Shown: piece after piece, positions 1-5,455 of the stretch
Position numbering within the stretch: the first letter of the stretch is position 1
How the letters are laid out: the number at the start of each line of letters is the position of its first letter
Assembly (NCBI GenBank): GCA_020844525.1
Contig: JAJGAH010000194.1
Location: forward strand, 1 to 5,479
Length of the DNA stretch: 5,479 bases
Reading direction: 5' to 3'
Origin: Eubacterium sp.
GTDB taxonomy: Bacteria > Bacillota > Clostridia > Lachnospirales > Lachnospiraceae
Position numbers and translations under genes: made by a program
Notes under the pieces: generated by a model
What the model was told of the DNA's origin: nothing
Database searches by the model: none
Seen by the model: the letters and a program-made list of their open reading frames with translations, nothing else

Positions 1-248
1 GGATTGACCGGCTTGGCAGTTTTGATATGATTGGTATTCTGAAGAACAACAAGATGAAGATGCAGCTGTTCGTTCCTGATACAGTGAAGGAAAGCCCCCG
101 CACGGTTGAAAATGCTGTAGCTGCCATTCTGAAGCGGAACGGTCTTTCTGCTGATGTGACAATGTCTCCGAAGGTCCGGGAAATCAGTGTGCAGGAGGTT
201 TTTCCTGAAATCCGGGAGGAGGAAAGGAGCATCAATGTCTCAGTTTAA
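1..248 (+). CDS. C-terminal end of a possible FliK-like flagellar protein (5' partial)
   Basis: The reading frame is open from the left edge (first whole codon at base 3) to TAA at 246-248, so only the last 81 residues are visible and the true start lies outside the window. The ATG at 27 is probably internal. The segment begins IDRLGSFDMIGILKNN, followed by a hydrophobic strand (MQLFVPD), a helix (VENAVAAILKRNGLSADVTMS) and an acidic tail. The order 'LG-strand-strand-helix ending in L..G-strand' resembles the C-terminal domain of flagellar hook-length control proteins (FliK, Flg_hook family), which measure hook length and trigger the export substrate switch. That match is from pattern only and no diagnostic residue proves it. 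Its position just before an FlhB-type switch protein, with a 14-base overlap, fits, because FliK and FlhB act together. A YlqG-like or other uncharacterised flagellar protein is the alternative. Membership of a flagellar operon is more certain than the family. Confidence 0.55.
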   Translation, partial: IDRLGSFDMIGILKNNKMKMQLFVPDTVKESPRTVENAVAAILKRNGLSADVTMSPKVREISVQEVFPEIREEERSINVSV

Positions 249-741
249 TGATATTCTGAAGCGGAAGGCTGCTGCGCTCCAGTATGATCCCCAGAATCAG
301 GGGGCACCGGTTGTGGTGGCTTCCGGCATGGGATATGTAGCAGAGAAAATTACAGAAACGGCTCTGGAGGCCGGCATACCGGTCTATGAGGATGAATCTC
401 TTGCCTCTCTTCTGACACAGCTGAAGCTCGGGACAGAGATACCGGAAGAATTATATCAGGCCATTGTAGAGATCTATGTATATTTTCTGGGCTATACCGG
501 TGATGGAAGAGAAGGATCAAGGGATAAGAGCAAAGGGCCGGAACAGACGCAGAGCAGAAAGCCGGAAGAGACAAAGACAAAAACGAGGGGCAGCAGGAAG
601 GCTGCGGGAACGCAGAATTCCAGAAAATCCGGCACAGCGCCGGAACAATCCGCGCAGACACAAGGTACCGCACCTGGCGGAAGGGCGCCGGAGAGGATGA
701 CATCATCCGGCTATCACAGCAGAAGGGAATATAGGAAATGA
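235..741 (+). CDS. fhlB: FhlB/YlqH-type stand-alone FlhB C-terminal domain protein (EscU/YscU/HrcU family)
   Basis: This 168-residue protein corresponds to the cytoplasmic C-terminal domain of FlhB, the substrate-specificity switch of the flagellar type III export gate. Residues 8-86 match the FlhB order: LKRKAAALQYDP, then GAPVVVASG (24-31), AEKITETALEAGIPVYED (36-53), then LASLLTQLKLGTEIPEELYQAIVEIYVYFLG. The membrane part and the NPTH autocleavage motif are absent; the protein starts just after the point where NPTH would sit. Related stand-alone proteins, such as B. subtilis YlqH (FhlB), are about 90 residues. Here a further 80 residues (88-168) form a low-complexity tail rich in Arg, Lys, Gln, Gly and Thr. 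The start at 235 is chosen over an upstream ATG at 187 because GGAGG-type ribosome binding sequences lie at 217-229 and the conserved domain begins right after it. It overlaps the preceding gene by 14 bases and the next by ATGA, implying coupled translation. The family call is firm; its function next to a full FlhB is inferred. Confidence 0.85.
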   Translation: MSQFNDILKRKAAALQYDPQNQGAPVVVASGMGYVAEKITETALEAGIPVYEDESLASLLTQLKLGTEIPEELYQAIVEIYVYFLGYTGDGREGSRDKSKGPEQTQSRKPEETKTKTRGSRKAAGTQNSRKSGTAPEQSAQTQGTAPGGRAPERMTSSGYHSRREYRK

Positions 742-1658
742 GCAGGATCAATCAGGTGACAGATGCCTACATCAGCGGCATGGCCACACAGGCAGGCATA
801 TCGCAGAACAGCGGAACAACCGGAAATGCGGTTTTTGACAATTATTTCCAGAAGATTTTGCTGGAGAAGCTGCGGGAAAAGAACACAGATAACAGCGAAG
901 CCATATCGGATACACAGGTACAAGAATCCAGTGCAGATATGACAGCTTCCGACAGCAGTGCTTATTCTGTTCTTGGCCTGACAGGAGGCGTCGATGCACT
1001 TTCGGCGGGCCTTTTGGGGATCAATGCTTCAGATGATTTGTCTTCTGAAATTGCCGGAACGGAAGCAGGTGCGCCGGCTGCATCGGAGATCAATAGCGGG
1101 GATGCATCCCTGGAGGATATTTTTCAGCGCGCCTCCGCTGCGTATGGCGTGTCAACGCAGCTTCTGAAAGCTGTGGCACAGCATGAGTCGGGATTTAACG
1201 CCTCGGCAGTCTCTTCGGCTGGTGCTATGGGCATCATGCAGCTGATGCCGGGAACTGCGGCGGCAATGGGCGTGGAAAATCCGTTTGATGCAGAGCAGAA
1301 TATTATGGGCGGTGCAAAGCTGCTGTCCAGACTGCTGAATGAATACCAGGGGGACATTTCACTGGCTCTCGCTGCATATAGCGCGGGGGAGGGAAATGTG
1401 GCGAAGTATGGCGGCATACCGCCCTTTGCCGAGACGCAGAATTATGTCAGGGATATTATGGCAGTGTTAAATCAGTCGGATTCTGCAGGCTCCACCACAC
1501 AGCAATCTGTCAGCCAGGCAGGTGACAGTACCTTGCCGACTGCAACGTCGGACAATTCCGATACGTCCGCACTTCAGGAAAGTACACTCAGCGATCTTGT
1601 CCAGCTGATGCGTATAAAGACACTGACGGATAGTACACCATCCATCGGGGAACTGTGA
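738..1658 (+). CDS. Lytic transglycosylase, GH23/SLT family, no signal peptide
   Basis: This 306-residue protein should cleave the MurNAc-GlcNAc bond of peptidoglycan. The catalytic domain spans about residues 124-245. It shows the GH23 signature: catalytic Glu150 in AVAQHESGFN, GIMQLMPGTA (165-174), then NIMGGAKLLSRLL, AAYSAGEGNV (212-221) and IPPFAETQNYV (227-237). Residues 1-123 are Ser/Ala/Asp-rich and carry one amphipathic stretch, VFDNYFQKILLEKLREK (32-48). The N-terminus has no hydrophobic signal peptide or lipobox although the substrate is outside the membrane. Residues 246-306 form a Ser/Thr-rich tail ending in a short helix. The start ATG overlaps the fhlB stop (ATGA), with AAGGGA at 723-728 as a modest ribosome binding site. 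Together with the neighbours this suggests export by the flagellar type III apparatus and a role in opening the wall for the rod, as FlgJ does in proteobacteria. Soluble clostridial and bacilli enzymes such as CwlQ are the closest comparison. Activity is well supported; the export route is inferred. Confidence 0.88.
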   Translation: MSRINQVTDAYISGMATQAGISQNSGTTGNAVFDNYFQKILLEKLREKNTDNSEAISDTQVQESSADMTASDSSAYSVLGLTGGVDALSAGLLGINASDDLSSEIAGTEAGAPAASEINSGDASLEDIFQRASAAYGVSTQLLKAVAQHESGFNASAVSSAGAMGIMQLMPGTAAAMGVENPFDAEQNIMGGAKLLSRLLNEYQGDISLALAAYSAGEGNVAKYGGIPPFAETQNYVRDIMAVLNQSDSAGSTTQQSVSQAGDSTLPTATSDNSDTSALQESTLSDLVQLMRIKTLTDSTPSIGEL

Positions 1659-2296
1659 CAGAAAGGGCTTCACGGACGAATATGGTAAGTATCCTGAAAG
1701 ACTGTAAGAAAGCAATTCTATACACTCCGTCCGGGGACAAATGGCCTGCCCGGGTCCGGCTGATGGATAAGGGCATTCTGCTTTATCTGAAGAACTATAA
1801 AGGATATGGAACGGAATTTGGAACGCGGGTAGACTTTTATGATGATTTTCTGGGTGTCGTGCAGGCGGATTGCGAGGTCAAGGTAATGCCGCGGGCCGGG
1901 CAGGAGAATCTGAAGGAAAAGTGGCTGGGAGAATGCCGGATCCGGGAGGTCGTCAGCATTACACAGCGTCATCAGGATGTGCGGGTCGCAACGAGTCTGC
2001 CGGTGCAGTTTGTTTCTGATCAGCTGGGTCCTTTTGACGGGAGCATCGTAAATCTCAGTGCCGGTGGAGCACGTATATGCACGAAAGCATCGCTGGCAAA
2101 GAATGACCGGATTTCGTTTACCTATGCGTTTCAGCTTCAGCGCCGCACGTACACCCTGCAGGTGCTGGGCATACGAGCATCATCGGATGAGGGCACCCAG
2201 TACGGCTGCCGCTTCGTTGATCTGCCACCCGGGTCGGAGTCTGCTATCCGTGGCTATGTATTCCGGGAGCTGCGAAGTCAGAAGCGCAATTCCTAG
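1655..2296 (+). CDS. PilZ domain protein, YcgR-like flagellar brake candidate
   Basis: The protein is 213 residues from GTG at 1655. Residues about 11-100 form a beta-rich N-terminal domain like that of YcgR-type proteins. Residues 104-205 are a PilZ domain, the usual cyclic di-GMP receptor. The ligand motif is visible as QRHQDVRV (104-111) followed by NLSAGGAR (133-140), which satisfies (D/N)xSxxG. The RxxxR part is atypical: aligning on the final Arg110 puts His106 where the first Arg is expected, though Arg105 is adjacent. The C-terminus, YGCRFVDLPPGSESAIRGYVFREL, is typical of YcgR relatives. YcgR proteins slow or bias the flagellar motor when cyclic di-GMP rises, which fits this location. 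GTG 1655 overlaps the transglycosylase stop (GTGA), the same coupling as the upstream junctions. ATG 1682, in frame nine codons on, is the alternative; its nearest purine run, AAAGGG, is 14 bases away, too far to prefer. Domain call firm, motor role inferred. Confidence 0.82.
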   Translation: MTERASRTNMVSILKDCKKAILYTPSGDKWPARVRLMDKGILLYLKNYKGYGTEFGTRVDFYDDFLGVVQADCEVKVMPRAGQENLKEKWLGECRIREVVSITQRHQDVRVATSLPVQFVSDQLGPFDGSIVNLSAGGARICTKASLAKNDRISFTYAFQLQRRTYTLQVLGIRASSDEGTQYGCRFVDLPPGSESAIRGYVFRELRSQKRNS

Positions 2297-2376
2297 CTAG
2301 TATTTATCTGCAGGAAGATCCAAAGCTGCACCTGGTCCCGGCACAGGAAATTGCCATAGTGATTTCGCTGAATTTT

Positions 2377-2406
2377 TTGAAAGATAGCTGTTGTCTCTTT
2401 TATTAT
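2377..2406 (+). promoter_or_regulatory. Candidate sigma-A promoter for the FlaG-family gene
   Basis: TTGAAA at 2377-2382 and TATTAT at 2401-2406 each differ by one base from the housekeeping consensus and are separated by 18 bases, in an AT-rich stretch of the 178-base spacer after the PilZ gene. Transcription would begin near 2413, giving a leader of about 60 bases before the ATG at 2475. A sigma-28-like -10, GTCGATAT at 2417-2424, lies close by, but no TAAA-like -35 stands at the right distance. No terminator is visible between the PilZ gene and this site, so read-through from the upstream operon is also possible. The rest of the spacer shows no gene. Confidence 0.4.
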
Positions 2407-2474
2407 TTTGATTTCTGTCGATATATTACTGTGATCAGGTATTTTCTGGCCACACAAACAAGGAGGTACAGCCG

Positions 2475-2870
2475 ATGGAAATCGAAGGTGTACGTGGCAT
2501 AGGTGCTGTCCGAACAGAAAGGGATGTCTGGGAGGCAGCGGCAGACAAGCTGGAACAGATTATTACAGACCGCAGGAATAATGTACAGGGAACGGTAAGC
2601 AAAGATAACCCGGAGGATGATTCAAAGGCTGAGCTTAAAGACAGCACGGAAGATTCGAAGGAAATGGAAGAGCAGGTGCAGATGATCAAGGACATGATCA
2701 AGGCACGGAGCATCCGTGTGAAATACCGCTCTGATGTTAAGCGTTACGCGATCACTGTCGTCGATCCTGATACAGAGGAGGTTCTCAGGGAGATTCCGTC
2801 TGAAGAACTGTTGGATTCATTTGCAGAGATGTTGAAATATGATGGATTGATTGTGGATAAAAAGGGCTGA
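2475..2870 (+). CDS. flaG: FlaG family flagellar protein
   Basis: This 131-residue protein has the FlaG layout: a variable, highly charged N-terminal half (residues 13-75, rich in Glu, Asp and Lys) and a conserved C-terminal domain. That domain, about 76-131, reads KARSIRVKYRSDVKRYAITVVDPDTEEVLREIPSEELLD, then a helix and LIVDKKG. The pattern 'V.V.D..T.EV.R.IP.EE.L' and the closing 'GL.VD.K' are characteristic of the family. FlaG proteins are small cytoplasmic flagellar proteins; in some bacteria they affect filament length, but the molecular role is poorly defined. Usual length is 100-130 residues, so this copy is complete. The start is secure: AAGGAGGT at 2460-2467 lies seven bases before the ATG. 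The usual partners fliD and fliS do not follow; instead a strong terminator lies downstream, so the gene ends a transcript. Confidence 0.8.
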   Translation: MEIEGVRGIGAVRTERDVWEAAADKLEQIITDRRNNVQGTVSKDNPEDDSKAELKDSTEDSKEMEEQVQMIKDMIKARSIRVKYRSDVKRYAITVVDPDTEEVLREIPSEELLDSFAEMLKYDGLIVDKKG

Positions 2871-2878
2871 TTTTATAG

Positions 2879-2920
2879 CATGCATCTGCTGGCGTGATCA
2901 GCTGTCTGCGCATGTTTTTT
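2879..2920 (+). terminator. Possible weak intrinsic terminator directly after flaG
   Basis: CATGC at 2879-2883 can pair with GCATG at 2910-2914, with an inner GCTG/CAGC stem (2888-2891 with 2899-2902), and the right arm runs into six T residues (2915-2920). The stems are short and separated by an unpaired internal loop, so this is much weaker than the hairpin that follows. It may act as the first of two tandem terminators or be chance. Confidence 0.35.
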
Positions 2921-2926
2921 GAAATC

Positions 2927-3004
2927 AAAAGTCATCTTATGTTTTTGTATTGCTGATGTTTTCTTACTGCTGCAATACGAAACAGAGATGACTTTTGTTT
3001 TTTT
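2927..3004 (+). terminator. Long two-part hairpin with T-tract, intrinsic terminator of the flaG transcript
   Basis: AAAAGTCATCT (2927-2937) pairs perfectly with AGATGACTTTT (2986-2996). Inside it a second stem of about 11 pairs, including GTATTGC/GCAATAC (2947-2953 with 2972-2978), encloses an 18-base loop. TTTTGTTTTTTT follows at the base of the stem (2993-3004). The combination of long stem and T-run is a convincing factor-independent terminator. It separates flaG from the chemoreceptor gene, consistent with the receptor having its own promoter downstream. The left flank is also fairly T-rich on the other strand, so bidirectional function is conceivable, but no minus-strand gene is seen. 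Confidence 0.8.
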
Positions 3005-3080
3005 GAGAAAAATAGAGAAAAACACTTTGTAAAGCTATTTTCAGGGAGTGCATTATTAAAAATTACATCTGCATGTCACT

Positions 3081-3106
3081 TAAGATCAGCACAGAGATGC
3101 CGATAA
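3081..3106 (+). promoter_or_regulatory. Sigma-28 (SigD/FliA-type) promoter of the chemoreceptor gene
   Basis: GCCGATAA at 3099-3106 is an exact match to the enterobacterial flagellar sigma-28 -10 element and one base from the B. subtilis SigD form. TAAG at 3081-3084, preceded by T, matches the TAAA -35 at three of four bases and stands 14 bases upstream, within the usual 14-16 spacing. Transcription should start near 3113, about 80 bases before the GTG start. Chemoreceptor genes are classic late-class targets of this sigma factor, so sequence and context agree. Confidence 0.75.
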
Positions 3107-3118
3107 TAGTAATAGTAA

Positions 3119-3154
3119 GCAGACCGTGTGATGCCCGATGCATCTGTAGTCTGC
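3119..3154 (+). other. Hairpin in the chemoreceptor 5' leader
   Basis: GCAGAC at 3119-3124 pairs with GTCTGC at 3149-3154, and an inner stem GATGC (3130-3134) with GCATC (3140-3144) encloses a five-base loop, CCGAT. The structure begins within a few bases of the predicted transcription start and ends about 27 bases before the ribosome binding site. No T-run follows, so it is not a terminator. It may protect the 5' end of the mRNA or modulate translation. It matches no riboswitch class that I recognise; a cyclic di-GMP riboswitch would need a longer leader and conserved sequences not seen here. Confidence 0.4.
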
Positions 3155-3194
3155 CGAGCCCAAAGTCAGTTTTGTTAAAGTGAGGAGTGTTGAA

Positions 3195-3878
3195 GTGAGT
3201 ACTTATGAGAATCAGGCTGTAACGGGTGTTTCAGCAAAGCAGAGACGAAAGGGATTCCGCCATATGGATCTCTCCCGGCGTCTTGCGATTGTATTGGCAA
3301 TCGCCATGTTTTTATCCTTTACTGCAATGAGTTTTATTATTACATTCATGGTCGGACATTCGATCAAGCTGTCTACCAGGAACCATCTGGATACCCTGAG
3401 CAGCCAGAATGTTGCAAAGGTAAATGGAATCATGAATGTTACGGCTAGTATCGATTCCAACATACAGTTTGCGCTGGATAATATGTATGCGCTCCCGGAT
3501 GATGAGAGTGAGGCGCTCACTGCCAGCTGGAGTACAGAAGGTGCCGTATCCGACAAACCGCAGGATATCAAGGCTGAGTATGTGAGCCGTGTGACAGGTG
3601 ACAAGATCCCGGCCAGCCGGTTTGATGCCGAGACGGTGATTGTGAACACAATCTATTCGGCCGTAAAGGATAATGAGCATATTGTCGGGGCAGGTGTTCT
3701 GATGGAGCCTGGTGCTTTTTCCCAGAGTGCAGAGGTTTATGCTCCTTACATGAATAAGGAGGATGTACAGAATAACAGTGTGGAAAACCTGGAATACAGC
3801 TCATACTCCGATAAGGATTATTATGTATTATGCGCCGGCAAAGGAGAGCCAGAAGAGCGGAGTGACAGATGCCTATGA
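3195..3878 (+). CDS. N-terminal fragment of the split chemoreceptor (TM1 and distal half of the sensor)
   Basis: As the sequence stands, this frame yields 227 residues: 1-210 are genuine receptor (basic N-terminus, TM1 and roughly the first half of the dCache-like sensor), followed by 17 out-of-frame residues, [17 protein letters not shown], before TGA at 3876-3878. A product with one membrane anchor and half a sensor could not signal. The start is GTG 3195 on the strength of its ribosome binding site; a 5-residue longer form from GTG 3180 is also open. This fragment should not be read as an independent gene. Confidence 0.7.
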   Translation: MSTYENQAVTGVSAKQRRKGFRHMDLSRRLAIVLAIAMFLSFTAMSFIITFMVGHSIKLSTRNHLDTLSSQNVAKVNGIMNVTASIDSNIQFALDNMYALPDDESEALTASWSTEGAVSDKPQDIKAEYVSRVTGDKIPASRFDAETVIVNTIYSAVKDNEHIVGAGVLMEPGAFSQSAEVYAPYMNKEDVQNNSVENLEYSSYSDKDYYVLCAGKGEPEERSDRCL

Positions 3879-5415
3879 TGAGGATGACGTCAAAATGGTT
3901 TCTGAGTACTTCCCGGTCATTGCGGATGGGAAGTTTAAGGGCGTTGTGATCATCGACATCGATGCAGACGTCTTCTCGATCGTTGCTTCCAAGGATTCTG
4001 CATTCCCGTCCATGTATGTAAATGTCATTAATGGAAACAAGAACATTCTGTACAGTACCCATACCAATGTCATTGGCAAGGCATTCAAGGATACCGTATC
4101 TGCAGATGCCTACTCAGCAATTACGGCACAGCAGGAAACCGGAAAGAAGTTCATGATCCAGACATCCTCCAGCAGTGGACAGGTTATGCGTTTCTACGAG
4201 CCTCTGACGGTCGGTGATGAGACATGGTGGATCCAGACGGCTGTACCGGTTCGTGAGTATATCGCGCAGATCGTCCGCATGGTAGTAGTTGTGGATGTTT
4301 CGGCAATCGTTATTCTGATTATTCTGGTTCTGCTGGCTTCGAAGATGATTGGAAAGGGACTTGCGCCGTTGAAGTCTGTCGGTGCGGCTGCTGAGGAGGT
4401 CGCAGAGGGCAACTTTGATGTAGAAATCACTTATGACAGTGATGACGAGATCGGACGCCTGGCGACATCCATTCATAATTTCATTGACAGAGTAGTCGGT
4501 ATTATCAGTGACATTACCGAGCAGCTGAAGGAAGTGGCTTCCGGCAATCTGGATCCGGATATGGACAGACATAAGGAATATTATATTGGCGGTTATGCGT
4601 CTCTGAGGGAGTCCATGCAGGCCATTACGGATGAACTTTCCAGAACGATGACGGATATCAAGAATGCAGCTGAACAGGTGGACAGCGGCTCTGAGCAGGT
4701 GGCTTCCGGTGCACAGGCGCTGGCACAGGGTTCCACAGAGCAGGCTTCCTCTGTAGAAGAGCTGTCGGATACGATGGGGACAATTTCCACCAAGATCCTT
4801 TCCACAACAGAGAAAACGAAGGAGGCTGCAGAGATCAGCCACAGCGCTTACGCATCTGTGGACATGTCCAACCGCAAGATGGATGAGATGTCTGCTTCCA
4901 TGACGGAAATTACCGAAAAGGCCGGGGAGATCAGCAAGATCATTAAGACCATCGATGACATTGCTTTCCAGACCAATATCCTTGCGCTCAATGCGTCCAT
5001 TGAGGCTGCCAGAGCAGGCGCTGCCGGCAAGGGATTTGCGGTTGTCGCAGATGAGGTCGGCAACCTTGCCAAGAAGTCCCAGGAGGCGGCCAGAGATACG
5101 GCCAAGCTGATTGAGGATACGATAAACGCTGTGCAGAATGGTGCGGGCATTACCGATGAAACGGCAAAGGCTCTGAAGAAGGTATCTGAGAGCTTTACAA
5201 AGATTGATGCACTGGTAGCTGAGATCTCCAGCGCTTCCGAGGAACAGAGCACGGGTGTGAAGCAGGTTACGGAGGGTATTGATCAGATTTCTGCAGTTGT
5301 ACAGACCAATTCCGCAACGGCTGAGGAGAGCGCTGCTGCAAGCGAGGAGCTGTCCTCACAGGCTGCGCTTCTTGACCGTCTGGTATCCAAGTTCCGTGTG
5401 AAGGGCCAGGAGTAA
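3763..5415 (+). CDS. C-terminal fragment of the split chemoreceptor (rest of sensor, TM2, HAMP, signalling domain)
   Basis: This frame is open from ATG 3763 and becomes homologous to the receptor family at 3826 ([12 protein letters not shown] onward). The first 21 residues, [21 protein letters not shown], are out-of-frame sequence of the upstream part and look non-native. AAGGAGG at 3756-3762 touches the ATG directly with no spacer, so initiation there is doubtful; ATG 3895 is another possible restart. The rest is well preserved: membrane-proximal sensor ([21 protein letters not shown]), TM2 with [24 protein letters not shown], and the complete signalling hairpin ending [10 protein letters not shown]. 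Lacking TM1, a stand-alone product would not be a normal receptor. It ends at TAA 5413-5415. Confidence 0.75.
   Translation: MYRITVWKTWNTAHTPIRIIMYYAPAKESQKSGVTDAYDEDDVKMVSEYFPVIADGKFKGVVIIDIDADVFSIVASKDSAFPSMYVNVINGNKNILYSTHTNVIGKAFKDTVSADAYSAITAQQETGKKFMIQTSSSSGQVMRFYEPLTVGDETWWIQTAVPVREYIAQIVRMVVVVDVSAIVILIILVLLASKMIGKGLAPLKSVGAAAEEVAEGNFDVEITYDSDDEIGRLATSIHNFIDRVVGIISDITEQLKEVASGNLDPDMDRHKEYYIGGYASLRESMQAITDELSRTMTDIKNAAEQVDSGSEQVASGAQALAQGSTEQASSVEELSDTMGTISTKILSTTEKTKEAAEISHSAYASVDMSNRKMDEMSASMTEITEKAGEISKIIKTIDDIAFQTNILALNASIEAARAGAAGKGFAVVADEVGNLAKKSQEAARDTAKLIEDTINAVQNGAGITDETAKALKKVSESFTKIDALVAEISSASEEQSTGVKQVTEGIDQISAVVQTNSATAEESAAASEELSSQAALLDRLVSKFRVKGQE
3819..3832 (+). repeat. 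Perfect 7-bp tandem duplication TATTATG x2 that causes the frameshift
   Basis: TATTATG at 3819-3825 is repeated exactly at 3826-3832. Seven bases shift the frame by one. The frame before the repeat and the frame after it join without loss of a conserved residue if one copy is deleted (codons GAT TAT TAT GCG CCG). This explains the split chemoreceptor fully. Such short tandem copies arise and collapse by replication slippage. Confidence 0.9.
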
Positions 5416-5455
5416 GCCGGGTATCTGCAGGCGCTGTGAAACGGTAAGACTTTTG

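Larger units (their letters stand above)
3195..5415 (+). pseudogene. Methyl-accepting chemotaxis protein gene, dCache-HAMP type, frameshifted by a 7-bp tandem duplication
   Basis: Two consecutive frames together encode one transmembrane chemoreceptor, which senses an extracellular ligand and controls CheA through CheW. With one TATTATG copy removed the protein is 737 residues: basic cytoplasmic N-terminus; TM1 about 30-55; extracellular dCache-like sensor about 56-350; TM2 about 358-381; HAMP 382-435; a second HAMP-like segment containing [12 protein letters not shown] and [13 protein letters not shown]; then a long coiled coil. The signalling tip lies near 584-623 ([23 protein letters not shown], then [18 protein letters not shown]). 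No CheR-docking pentapeptide ends the protein. GTG 3195 is preferred as start because GAGGAG at 3182-3187 lies seven bases upstream; the GTG at 3180 would put that site inside the gene. The repaired junction reads [16 protein letters not shown], a normal dCache sequence, so the break looks recent. It could be a true mutation, a switchable allele or an assembly error. Family call very firm. Confidence 0.85.

Noticed and set aside
2058..2300. Open frame of 80 codons within the PilZ gene
   Set aside because: It is an alternative frame of the PilZ domain, which has visible motifs; no ribosome binding site and no family features.
2398..2424. Sigma-28 promoter for flaG built on GTCGATAT
   Set aside because: The -10 is fair but the bases 14-16 upstream are a T-run with no TAAA-like -35; the sigma-A candidate at 2377-2406 fits better.
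2682..2702. Direct repeat ATGATCAAGG in flaG
   Set aside because: It encodes a repeated Met-Ile-Lys in a charged helix and keeps the frame; ordinary coding repetition.
3027..3056. Housekeeping promoter TTGTAA ... CATTAT after the terminator
   Set aside because: Both boxes have about two mismatches, and a much better sigma-28 promoter lies just downstream.
3107..3194. Cyclic di-GMP riboswitch in the chemoreceptor leader
   Set aside because: The leader is too short and lacks the conserved GEMM sequences and tetraloop-receptor elements; only a simple nested hairpin is seen.
3763..3825. Treating the frame from ATG 3763 as an independent gene start
   Set aside because: The first 21 residues have no family resemblance, the ribosome binding sequence touches the ATG with no spacer, and the 7-bp duplication fully explains the split.
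3819..3832. Programmed ribosomal +1 frameshift to express the receptor
   Set aside because: The site has no known slippery codon pair or stop codon in the decoding position, no stimulatory element is evident, and a tandem DNA duplication explains the shift more simply.
3568..4842. Long open frames on the minus strand, such as 3568-4062 and 4114-4842
   Set aside because: They lie opposite the chemoreceptor, have atypical residue composition, no ribosome binding sites and no recognisable domain, while the + strand encodes a clear protein family.
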